A DNA stretch of 64,000 nucleotides from Pyxicephalus adspersus (taxonomy: Eukaryota > Chordata > Amphibia > Anura > Pyxicephalidae): contig NC_092859.1 of NCBI RefSeq assembly GCF_032062135.1, positions 23,385,098 to 23,449,097 on the forward strand, read 5' to 3'. Made by a program: the position numbers and the translations under genes. The notes under the pieces are model-generated. The model had not been told where the DNA came from and did no database searches. It was given only the letters and a program-made list of their open reading frames with translations. Shown piece after piece: positions 48,297-60,700 of this stretch (position 1 is its first letter; each line of letters opens with the position of its first letter).

Positions 48297-48486
48297 TCAG
48301 TAGGGATCTCTGTCTTGGGTGTCAGTATAGATTTGGGGGTCTCTGTTCTGGGTCTCAGTACTGTAAGAATCTCTGGGCCTTAGTTCTGGTCTCAGTACCG
48401 TGGAGATCTCTGGGTCCTTAGTTCTGGGTGTCGGTACTGTAGGGATCTCTGGGACTTAGTTCTGGGTGTCAGTACTGTAGGGATCC
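48297..48486. repeat. Promoter minisatellite, about 40-45-bp unit, about 4 copies
   Basis: Copies of TCAGTACTGTAGGGATCTCT followed by GGGACTTAGTTCTGGGTG repeat head to tail with small length changes. It lies inside the PARP12-ZC3HAV1 intergenic promoter, about 110 bp from the ISRE, so copy number could change spacing of regulatory sites. Confidence 0.8.
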
Positions 48487-48599
48487 TTGTCCCCGGTATC
48501 GGTGGCTCGGTCCCCGGTGCTGGTATTTGTGTATCTCGGTCTCTGGATCTCTGTGTGAATGTCCCGGTTCCGGTTCTGTAGGGCTGTTTTTCTGAGCAG

Positions 48600-48611
48600 A
48601 GTTTCGGTTTC
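48600..48611 (-). promoter_or_regulatory. ISRE (interferon-stimulated response element)
   Basis: AGTTTCGGTTTC is an exact match to the AGTTTCNNTTTC core (reverse complement GAAACCGAAACT) bound by ISGF3 and IRFs. It lies 128 bp upstream of the ZC3HAV1 start codon and 872 bp upstream of the PARP12 start. Both genes are interferon-induced in mammals (known). Functional use here is inferred. Confidence 0.75.
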
Positions 48612-48739
48612 TATTCTCCCCCGTGATGTCCGGGCTCCGCCCTCCTCGGAGATATTAGCGGAGTTGCTGTGTTCTCTTGGTAACGTCACCAGGCTGTACA
48701 GGGGCCCCGGACACCGGGCTGTATTAGGGCCCCAGGACA

Positions 48740-51700
48740 ATGTCGGACCCCGCGGTCACCGCCTGTCTGACCGGCCTGCTGTGCTCGCACGGTGGTCGGT
48801 TGGAAAGGGATCGGCTCGGAGATCTGTTGGGTCTTCCAGAGGAGCAGATCGAGCAGATCCTGCAGGAGGAGCCCCTCAGATTCCCGCAGAGCTCCCAGCT
48901 GGTTCTGGCCCAGAGCCCCCTGAGGATCTGTGATCGGTACCTCAAAAACCAAGAAGAGGAGGGGAATTGTCCCAAACTGCACGTGTGCCGCCACTACCTA
49001 AGGGGCCAGTGCCCCCCCTACCGGAGGTGGGTGAAACGTGTTCTTCTGGGACAAGAGGGGGGGCTTAGGGGGTGTAATTGTGTGGCACAGGAGGTGTAAA
49101 ATAAATTTGGGGATTTTAAAGTAAGAAATTGGTCACTGGGACAAGGAAAGGTGTGGGGTTGATGTTACTGGGGCAAGAGGTGCAGGGTCTGAAGGTTAGA
49201 AAGAGAATGACCAAGGGTACTGGGGTAGATAAGGGCAGTTCAGGGGGCAAAGCATTGATATTGATTTAGGAAGAGAATGACGATAGGGCGAGATGGGGTA
49301 AGATAAGGGGTACAGAGGTGAGACGGGTGACTGGGTCTAGGAGTCTGAATAAGAATCTAAAAGTTGAATCATAAAAAGATCACAAACTGAAATTGTGTTT
49401 GAGGTAGCAGGTTTTATCCCCCAACCTGCTGGCATCTGTACATTCTGTATATTGCAAGAACAGTTACCCTTTGGGTGGCATTTTACTTATTATCCTGCTT
49501 ATTTTTACCACCCTAGGTGCAAATTCTCTCATGATGTAAAGTCTGACCACAACCGTGCCGTCCTGAAAGCCAATGATTTGAGCGGACTGAATGAAGACGA
49601 GATCAAAGTTCTTCTGTTTCAAAATGACAACCAGCTGCTGCCGGAGGTGAGTCCAGAGCTCCCCTTACCACCAGTATTGTGCCAACTTTGCCCATGATGT
49701 AGAACTTATGCCATGGGCGAAGTCTCCTATATTCAGGAAACTTGGGATAAGTTCAGATGTGTGCTAAGTCACTAACTACCAGCTGCAAAGCAAACCTAAC
49801 CATACCCGCTGGTCTTTCCCACCATACCCTATTCGGTTGAAGTTGGAAATTGTTTTGTGCATGCAGTGGCACAGTTCCTGGACACAAAATGTAACTTCTG
49901 TTCACCTTCCAATCGATTTGAATAATACGTTTCTTACTGTAATGAGATCCAATTGAACACAGTATGGGGACCCAGTATGGGGCTGGGTTGCACATAAAGG
50001 TTTCAATAAGCTCCATGAACATGGACAATGACTGTGCGACTGTGAATGTGTGTACACAGATCTGAGCACAATTTTGATACAGGTTGACAATCGAAAATCC
50101 GGCCATCGATAATCCGGGTCCTTCAATTTCCCAGCATGAATTTCGGATCGCATTTTCAATACAGGGACTGCAGTACACTGTTTGGCCACTTATGTTTTCA
50201 TGGTGCTGTTCTGCAGAAACAGCTGTTAAGTCTTGCTTGCTACACTGAATACATGTTGAGACGTCTCTGTTCCCTGAAACTCCCTGTAAGATGTCCGCGG
50301 GGCTGCGAGAGAAAGGCTGGCCTGTGTGTGGAGGTAAGTATAACTTTAAAAAAAAATCCAGAATTTTCGAAAATGCGGCGCACCTCAGGTCTGGAGGTTG
50401 CCGGATTTTTGATTGTCAACCTGTATGGATCTCTGGGTGGAGAGGTAAGTAATCGCAGGTTCAGTTCCGCTTTGAAGCAGAATGTGGCCCTCAAGCCAAG
50501 TAGCAGCATTTGCTCTCCATCTTCTATAGATTTAGCTGCATAACTTTGATCAGTTTTGTTACCCCTTCCCAAGTTGTAGTTGCCTAACCTGGACATTTTC
50601 CAGGCCCTTGGCCCCTGTCTAGGTTGCCTGCTTTCCAACTGTTGCTGATTTGGATCAATATACCTCTATATAAAAGAGAATTCAGAGTCCAAACGGGCAA
50701 TTCCTCGGCTTTACAGAGGGTGTGTATAGGAGAGAGGAGACATTGAGCCTGTGCTGGCTGCCAAGACATTCTTTTTTCCTTTTAGGTGTTTGCCATGTTT
50801 TGTTTTAGAAGCTTTGTTTACCTTGTTTTGTTTTGTTGTGTTCTCTGCAAAATAAAAAAAAATCAGTTACCTAATTATAAAGACATGTAATGGCTTGGAC
50901 AACTTGGCTTGCAACCTTCTACAGGACTATAGAGATGCCAGTGTTTCATATATAATACCAGTGTAACCAGAACACAGTACTGACTTTTCTTGTTCTTTAC
51001 ATACCATATGTTATTCAATGGAATCAGGTGTCTCAGTCACAATAAACTTCTGGTTTATCATTTAACCCATTTTAACTAAAAGTAGTAAATTCTTGTGCTA
51101 GTTTATTTTTATAGCAGATCATGAAATTGTGTAGTATTGTATGTATTCATTGCAAGTATACTGTACTTTTTTGCTTGGATAAAGTGCTGTACTACAGGGG
51201 TCAAATTAGGGTCTTTTTGTTTCTAATCTAAATAAATAAACTTAATGTTGTTTTAATAAATACAGAGCTGCATTACTTATATGTATATTTTGTGTGCATG
51301 GAGCTTACACTTCTTATATATTTTTTTATTAAAATTTAATTGATTTTGCTCCTGTGATCTTTATTTCTTTAGGACTGTCCCAAGTATGTGCATAGCAGCT
51401 GTGACAAAGGAGAGGATTGCTCACGCCTTCACATGTGCAGATTTTTTACGCTAGGGAGCTGCAATCGGTACAACTGTAAAAAATCTCACAATCTTCTGGA
51501 ATCCAAAATAATGCTCAATTGTGCTTGGCTGAGCCAGGAGATCATTCAGAATTTTCAGATGCTCTGTGAACTGACACACATCAAGCGGCATCAGGAGTTG
51601 CTGACTAATTGGGCAGATCCCAGGGAGGCAAGAGGCAGAGGTAGAGGAAGGGGAAGAGGAGGAGGAAGAGGAGGAGGAAGAGGAGGAAGAAGGCCAAGGC

Positions 51701-54700
51701 ATAGAAGAGATGGCTCACAGGACACGGAGGGAAGGAGCAAAGAAAGTGATGGTACCAATATCATGTTTATAAGTATCTCAAGGGAACATGTCAATTTAAA
51801 CTAAGCTGATGAAAAAGAAATTCATAAGAGAGAGGTTGGGATCAGAAATACTGCCAGCCCAATTCAAATGTAAACTTAAACTGTAAAAGCCAAACTTTTT
51901 CCACCCATTTCTGCCCCACAAGACTACACATTGGTCATTACCTCCACACAATTTAGTCTAAAGCCAATATTCTATTGTGAAAAGAAGGGGGTGGAGGTGC
52001 GAATATAGTTTTTGTGGTATATTTTCGGCCTTTTGTTGGCCCATATAAATGTAATTATTGCTTTTTGCATAGGATTTGTAGGGACTGGTATTGGGGGGAG
52101 GGGAGGGGGGGGGTTCGAAAATAGTACAGTAGCTTGGGTAGGAATGTCATGTTTACTGAATTCACTCTACCCAGCCATAAAATTGGGTGGGTACTCTATT
52201 TATTCAATAATGTTTTACTGCCTAAACAATTTTGCATAGTTGGCAGCAAATAGAGCATCTGGCGCTCGAGTCACATGAATTCTCAGATAATCTAAGGCAG
52301 GGTGCCCATTGAAAATGGAATGAAGGTTGTAATGAAATACATGTCACATTAGGTAGATATAAATCCAGTGCTGTTGATTTCCCCTCGTTAATTACCAGAT
52401 CTGATATTTGTGCAAAAACTTTCAATAGAGCCAATGTGTTAAGAAGCGAGTACATGGGCTGGGTTAGCATTAACAATATGTCATCCACAAACATATTGAG
52501 TTTGTGGGATGGTCGGCAGTATCAATGCTCTGGATATTTGGGTTTGATCTAATTAGATGTGCCAAGGGTTCCAGGGCCAAAAAGAAAAGCAAGGGGGAAA
52601 GGGGACCACGCTAAACATAGTCATTTTGGGCTTTCCGCATATGTCTGGCTATATCTTTGAGTTTATATTACATTCTAAAATAATACTAAAATCTTATTTG
52701 TACAACGTTAAATTACTTCTCAGATCCCTTTACCATGTGAATGTTTTCAAATGACATAAAAAATTTTAACTTTATCTTTTCCTTTCTGTTAATTTTTAAC
52801 TGTATCAATCAATAAGTGGTGTGGCTTCCAAACACAATCTCAACATATTCTGAACATATTTGACATCAGTGCCATAATAAAACCAGGGGCAAAACAGCTG
52901 ACCAAATGAGCTATAACTTTTGGTTGTTGTTGTACTATATGATGCTTTATAACTATAACACAAATATTATTATATATTTTTTTAACCTTAAAAGGGGAAA
53001 CTTCTGTGTACCAATCCTGCATTTTTGTCTTTTTTGTGTATTGCTAAGGACCTCCTTACATGGAACTGGACATATTTTTATCTATGATAGAGAAATGTTC
53101 AGAAAATATGTATGTATACATTCCTAGTATGCCACAATTTACAGAAATGGCATTAGATTTAAAAAGCTGACATATCTCATATGTAAACCATGCATATCTT
53201 TGTATGATTTTAAAGAATGTGTTGTTTTCCACTGTTTTAGGGCTCCAATTTCCCTCGAAGACAACAGGAGGTGAGGATAATGGGGGATGTAGTAGACCAC
53301 GGAGTTTTGCAGTAGCTGAACCATCCAAGGTTCCAGCAACAACTTTACCAGCTTTGATAACTACTCCAATAAGGGCTTCACCTAAGGCGGAAACCAATCC
53401 TAGTATAAATGATTCATCAAACTATTCATCCACTTCCAACATAAAGGAAAATCTTTTTGTGAAAAGTCCATCTATTACTGAGATTCCTTCACCAGTGGAA
53501 CCATCTCATGCCCCCAGCACCCCTTCAGAAACTTCAGTGACTGCCTCTATGGGGTCATCACTCAACGCTGCAACAAGTACAGATATTGGTTCTCCAAAAC
53601 CTTTAACAGGTAACATAACAGAAGATTTGTCTACCAAATCGTCATCTATTCCTTACCAAAAACCGATTCCAGATTTTGGTAAGAGCACAAGCTTTCAAAT
53701 GCCAAGTCCAGCCAATGTTAGCTTAACATCTTCATCAACATCAACAACATCATCGTACTCAACAAGTAAAAATGCATATACTACTAAGCCAAAACCAGCT
53801 ACATCTACAGTTACTACTCAGAGTTCATTTTCAAGTTTATCAGATCCCTCCAGTTCTTCCAGTACCAAAGCTGGTACGTCTTCCAATGGACCCTATGTCA
53901 GTGCAGAACCAATGACTAATGAGATATCAAGTGGTGCCAGAAAGAAAATACCTAGTGAGGAAAATAAAACCTTTAATCTGCCACCAAGTTCATCCAACTC
54001 TACAGCTCCTCAACCAACCACCAATATTCCTCCCAGGAAAGGTAAGTAGACTTACAGGCAGGCATTGTTTTATTTAAAGTGGACAATTAACAGAAAAAGC
54101 CCCATTCAGAAAATATACAATGATGTCTCTAGAGTTTTAATTTGCTGAATAAGAATATTTTTCATCTGCATATAACTGAAGCCTTTGTTAAGCTATTACA
54201 ATGGGCCTGATTTATTAAAGATCTCCAAGGCTGGGGAGGACAAACTTTTATTAGTGAAGCTGGATGATCCAGAAAACCTGGAATGGATTTCTTAAAAATC
54301 ATTTGCTATGTGTTAGCAGATGTTTTCAGTCCCATTCCAGGTTTTCTGGATCGCTCAGCTTCCCTAATGAAAGGGTATCCTCTCCAGCCTTGGAAAGCTT
54401 TAATAAATCAGGCCCAGTGTGTTAAGTGTTTAGGTTTATCAAAAGCCTATGCATTTGGCTACTATTGTGAACAGAAAAAAATTTCCATCAATTTCACACA
54501 ATAACCTTAATCTAATATAAATCGGTAGTGCTTCTTTTAAATATTTAGTAGCTGAGTAGATTTAGTAGATTTAGAGGCAAGTTTTGCAAAGATACCAATT
54601 CTGTATTTTTCCTCCTTTCCCTTTATCTTAGCTGCAGGGAAAACACCTGAAATTTGCCTGTCTAATATTTGGAAGTTCTGCAAGTTTGGAGGTAAATGGG

Positions 54701-57700
54701 CTGCAAAATCTGATAAGAGTTGTGAAAAAACCCTTGTTTAATAAATTGAAATAAATATGCTGTTTTTCTTTACTGACAGGAAGGTGCACTGATATGCACT
54801 ACTATCTACCATACCGCTGGCAGTTGTTCAGTGGAACTGATTGGGCTGACCTTCCTAATATGGAGGAAATAGAAAAGGCGTACAGTGATCCAAAAAATGA
54901 CTGGTAGGTTCCAGTGTGACTCCAACTCTGGGGGTCAAAAAAGAAACTGAAATAAATACTGTATGGAGACACAAACTATTCTAGGGAAATAGGTCACCAT
55001 TGTGGGGGTAGTTATTTACAGAGCTAAATAGCTGAAGCTCAGATTACACACATAATGAGTTGGATGCTCTAATGCTGTGCTCATTCATGTAAGTACATTA
55101 ATGCATTGCAATAGAAAACATACGTGTGAGAAGGCGCCTGTGTTAATTTACACACTTTATACCTGAGAAGTGTTAACATACATTGGTTGCCTATTTAATG
55201 CATCAAAGCTGGAAAATGTGGTTGACATGCACAATGCACAACCAACCTCTGTATGCATTGTTGCGCTCTGCAATTTTCAAAATAAAAAATGTAAATAATT
55301 TATGAAACATCAGGTTAAAATGTTGTCAAAAATTGATCCCTTCCTTTGGAGGCTCTGTGTACTTCTTTGTTCCTGTACTTTGTGTTAGAGAACACACAGT
55401 CAGATAGTAGCTTTAAGGCAACCCAATTATTTTGAGTGGGCATGCAGTACTTTTTTACAAAACATTGCACTACAATACACGGTAGTGTGTTATTGTACAT
55501 TGTGGTGCATTTTACAAATGTGAACTACATTGACTTAGTGTATCAAGGATCTGTTGAAAGTAAATGACAACAATATGTGCTATTTTTTTAAGGTGCACCT
55601 TAGCACTCCAAATCACAAAAATATGTTCTGACCCTAATGTATTGACTGCTGCATTAATAAAATGGAACTAAACTATCAAAACAAAAACTTGTGATCAGGC
55701 AGATCCTTTATCTGCAATAAAATATTGCCACATGAAGACTGCAGATAAACTCACCTGCCAGATCAAAACTTTTAGATTCAGCTCACCTGTCCTTGCTCTT
55801 TCCTGGGAACTTCCATCTCTACCTGGATTTCTTCTGAGCGTCAAAACTTTGGCCAATATGATTGTCCAGGCTAGGATGACTTAGCTCCTGTGCATGGATT
55901 TTATTCTTTCCAGCATGATTAGATCAGTGTACTAACACAAGAAGATTGGGAACAGCTGGTAAGTGTGTTTTCTTCCCTGCAACAAGAATCCTGCCTGCTC
56001 ACAGTTTTTGTATGCTGAATTATAATTACACTTCAAATTAAATGGGTTAACCCTTTCCATATTCACTACAACATTGATTGCAGAAGCACAAGGATGTCAA
56101 AAAAATTCTGGATAACATTTTAGTATTCTGAAATATAAATCCCTATATTCCTTCTTGTAATGCAGGCACCTGTCATTAAATTTCAAAACCATGAAAATGG
56201 GCACCAGACAGATTCGCAGACTCACCACCCCCTCATCTGTGTCCCGACCTGCTGAGTATGTACTGACTACTGAATGGGTTTGGTACTGGAAAGATGAGTT
56301 TAGCACCTGGACAAAGTATGGCCAACAGGTAAGTGAAGTTTATCGAATTATTATTAGATATTTGATCAGGCCAAATCTAATATGCCATATGATTTTTATT
56401 TTCTATATATTTTGGAAAAATTCTATGAACAGAGGCTATGGTGACCAAACTTGGGAATGACAGAGGAAAGATTTTGTCACCAGAGACCCAGAATAATTCA
56501 GGTTCACTGGGTGGCCTCACTAGCTGCATTTGAATTGTCTTGTCAGTGAGCCAGTTCTGGTTTACCTTGTAAAATAACAAGTTCTGTCTTGTGATTACAA
56601 GTAATGGATCTCATGTCTGTTTGTTACTTTAGAACACAAAGAAAGTGAGTTCCTCCATTCTTTCATCAGACCTGGAGACCAGCTACCTCTCTAACCCCAA
56701 TGGGACTAAAATGTTTTCTGCTGGAAACCAAAACTACATCATTAACTTCCTAGGTGAGCGCCAACTTACAGGGCTGCTTCTCACATTCTATGTGATATTT
56801 GACTCTGGTGCCCCTCTTACTGCGATGCCAGACTTCCTCCATCACACAGGACGCCCGGGCTAAAGGCTGGCCATGGGTGGAGGAGCACATGCCAGGTTAT
56901 AGGCTGTGAGGTTCCTGGCTCTGTGCAAGGTCAAAAACAGGAGTTTTATGGGAGAGTTTCCTGGGGAGAGTAACCATGCATCACACATAACATAAATTAT
57001 GAGCTTGTCCAAATTGCATCATTTAAAAGGGCTTAAACTGTCACGGTTAAAAAAAATCATCGTTTATTTGTTACACATATGCCACTGCTTTTGTACTCAA
57101 ACTGTTAAGTGAAAGTCTAACATACACTAAGCACAAAGGATCACTTTTAACAACTGAAATTCTACATTTTTAACATAACATAGGCAGAGTATTATCTCCC
57201 CTCCTATTGTGTGTAAATTGCCCCACCTCCTAGATTGTAAGCTCTTCAGGACAGGGTACTCTTCTCCCCTATTTAATGTACAGCGCTGCGTAATATGTTG
57301 GCGCTATATAAATCCTGTTTATTATTAATAATAATAATAATAATATTAATATAGGGGTCAGTGGTGTGTAAAGCAGGTTACAAGGGTCAGAAGTTTGTAA
57401 CATAGAATGCAGGGGTCAGGGGTATGTAATGCATAGTCCATGGGTCACTATTGTGCAGAGGTCAGTAGGATGTAATATAGAATGCAAGGGTCAGGATTAT
57501 GTAATGTGTAGTCCAGGGGTCACTATTGTACAATGCAAAGTGCAGAGGTCTTTGGTATGTAACACAGGGTTCAGTGGTCATTAGACAGTAAGGTAGTATG
57601 CAAGTATCATGTAACAAAGATTTAAGGGGGCACTATTCTGTAAGGTACAGAAGTCAGTAGTATGTAGTGTGAAGTGAAAGGATCAGTAGTATGTAATTTA

Positions 57701-60700
57701 GTTATGTCAGTAGATATAAAATTCAGAGTGCAGGGGTCATTAGTCAATAACACAGCATTCAAAGGTCAGTACTATGTAAACTAGAGGTCAGTATTAGGTA
57801 ACATAGAGTGCAGAGGTCAGTACTATGTAACTTAGAGGTCAGGATTAGGTAAAATAGAGTACAGAGGTCAGTACTATGTAACCTAGAGGTCAGAATTAGG
57901 TAATGTAGAGTGCAGAGGTCAGTATTATATAACCTAGAGGTCAGGATTAGGTAACATGGAGTGCAGAGGTCAGTACTATGTAATTTANNNNNNNNNNNNN
58001 NNNNNNNNNNNNNNNNNNNNNNNNNNNNNNNNNNNNNNNNNNNNNNNNNNNNNNNNNNNNNNNNNNNNNNNNNNNNNNNNNNNNNNNNNNNNNNNNNNNN
58101 NNNNNNNNNNNNNNNNNNNNNNNNNNNNNNNNNNNNNNNNNNNNNNNNNNNNNNNNNNNNNNNNNNNNNNNNNNNNNNNNNNNNNNNNNNNNNNNNNNNN
58201 NNNNNNNNNNNNNNNNNNNNNNNNNNNNNNNNNNNNNNNNNNNNNNNNNNNNNNNNNNNNNNNNNNNNNNNNNNNNNNNNNNNNNNNNNNNNNNNNNNNN
58301 NNNNNNNNNNNNNNNNNNNNNNNNNNNNNNNNNNNNNNNNNNNNNNNNNNNNNNNNNNNNNNNNNNNNNNNNNNNNNNNNNNNNNNNNNNNNNNNNNNNN
58401 NNNNNNNNNNNNNNNNNNNNNNNNNNNNNNNNNNNNNNNNNNNNNNNNNNNNNNNNNNNNNNNNNNNNNNNNNNNNNNNNNNNNNNNNNNNNNNNNNNNN
58501 NNNNNNNNNNNNNNNNNNNNNNNNNNNNNNNNNNNNNNNNNNNNNNNNNNNNNNNNNNNNNNNNNNNNNNNNNNNNNNNNNNNNNNNNNNNNNNNNNNNN
58601 NNNNNNNNNNNNNNNNNNNNNNNNNNNNNNNNNNNNNNNNNNNNNNNNNNNNNNNNNNNNNNNNNNNNNNNNNNNNNNNNNNNNNNNNNNNNNNNNNNNN
58701 NNNNNNNNNNNNNNNNNNNNNNNNNNNNNNNNNNNNNNNNNNNNNNNNNNNNNNNNNNNNNNNNNNNNNNNNNNNNNNNNNNNNNNNNNNNNNNNNNNNN
58801 NNNNNNNNNNNNNNNNNNNNNNNNNNNNNNNNNNNNNNNNNNNNNNNNNNNNNNNNNNNNNNNNNNNNNNNNNNNNNNNNNNNNNNNNNNNNNNNNNNNN
58901 NNNNNNNNNNNNNNNNNNNNNNNNNNNNNNNNNNNNNNNNNNNNNNNNNNNNNNNNNGAGGTCAGTACTATGTAACCTAGAGGTCAGGATTAGGTAACAT
59001 AGAGTGCAGAGGTCAGTACTATGTAACCTAGTGGTCAGTAATGCAGTATAAAAGTCATTTCAAGCACGCTTCTCATAGGGCAGGGGTAATAAACTATCTC
59101 TTCATGGAACCGGAAGTAATTTTTGTTTACAGTGGAGAGTAAATTTTGTGTTCCCAGAGACACAACAGAAACAGCGATATCCCTTCTTAGACAATTGTCA
59201 TCATAATAAAGTGTCCCATTAGATGTCTTCTCCTATCCCTGCATGAGAACATTCAGTATTTGGCCTGTGTCATACTGATGCTGTTTAGTTTGCAGGGTCT
59301 GTGTGTTATACCATTCTTTTCCCCTTCTCATGGCTTCAGTTGCCAAATATATGTTGCTGAGCTCCAACACATCTCGCTATATTTACCAAAACCTCACCAG
59401 AGCCTGAACCCTTATATCTTCCTCATCACCCCATCCTAGTTTAACATTTTTTTTTTACTTTCAGAGATGAAGCAGAGAAATATTCATTATCAGACAGAGA
59501 AGGAGGTGTGTCGCAGACCCACATTCCTGGATTTTGAAAAAGTGAAAATGTTGAAAGGAAGGTAATACATACAGAAATATAACAGGAACTGCATGTACTG
59601 TTTAGTAATGAGATATGAGTTTCCAGGGTTCAATTTTTTTGTAATTGGAATTCCTAATTGCACTATTAGAAGTTTCCATTGTTATTTTCATTAGTTACTA
59701 GTTATAGTACATTGTTACTGGAGGTAGTTTATATAATAGATAAAAATTATGTAAAAAGATCAAGGTAGAGACTAGTTACTTCCGGAAGATTGTAGGGGGC
59801 CTCTTATTCTATTTGGATGACAGCTTTCTTATAATTCCTCTAAAGGGAAAAAAAGAAAAATGGTCTTTTAAGGACTTTAGCATTATTTTTTATGTACACT
59901 TGAATATAAACCAAAGCATTTTTACATGACAATTCTTTGACTTGTGTAGTATTTAAGTAATAATTGTGACTTTAGAGTTGGGTATGATGGGTCACTTGCT
60001 CTTCAATCATCTTCTTGTGCAATATTTTTGCCATCATTACTTTATACACTATATATTACTTTATTGGCATTTTCAGGTCATAAAATCTTGGTTTATAGTG
60101 TATAAAGTAACTTCAAAATTCAGGTTAGGAGCTTTTTAAAAAAAATAAATACACTTTTAAAGCCAAATTTTGGCAGATATACCTCAGTGTTAAGATGATG
60201 GTGCAGTCATTATTGTTAGGTCACCTCTAAGTGAGTGCCTTGTCTGGTTTTATCTCATAGCACCAAATCTGCTGCGGTTAGTTTAACACAAAGGTCATCG
60301 GACTCCCTTCTCAAGATGGTCACCTACCCAGCTCAGTGGGACAAGGACATTATGGCTTTGCCGGAGACTGGGTACAAGGTAAGACTTGGAGAAGACTTTA
60401 CAGCTCATTAAATTAAAGGCAAACTTTTGTGAGCATTATCTGTGAAAGTTCTCATTAATGTAGATCATTGTATACCTAGCAGGAGTTTGGCTGGGTACAC
60501 ACGTGCAATAATTGTATTTGGAAAGGAACTTTCACTAGTAGGAACTTTCACTATCCTTTCCAGCGACTAAGAACTGCACGATGCATGAATGTGTGTTGTA
60601 CATACAGCACCGAGAGGGGAGGGGTAGAACGACGGAGCAGCACCCTGCTGCATGCTCTCCCCCTTTGCATCCATTATAATCGTTAGTCGTCCATCGTCTG

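Larger units (their letters stand above)
47729..48739. promoter_or_regulatory. Shared divergent promoter of PARP12 and ZC3HAV1
   Basis: The 1,011 bp between the two start codons hold no other gene. The half near ZC3HAV1 (48490-48740) is rich in GC and CpG; the half near PARP12 is AT-rich. Elements seen: an inverted CCAAT box (ATTGG, 48259-48263), a minisatellite (48297-48486), an ISRE core (48600-48611) and CGTCACC near 48684. Start sites cannot be placed from sequence alone. Confidence 0.7.

Noticed and set aside
57956..58980. Long open frames of about 339 codons
   Set aside because: Almost entirely N; they only bridge an assembly gap. The same applies at 31887-32271 and 63057-63746.
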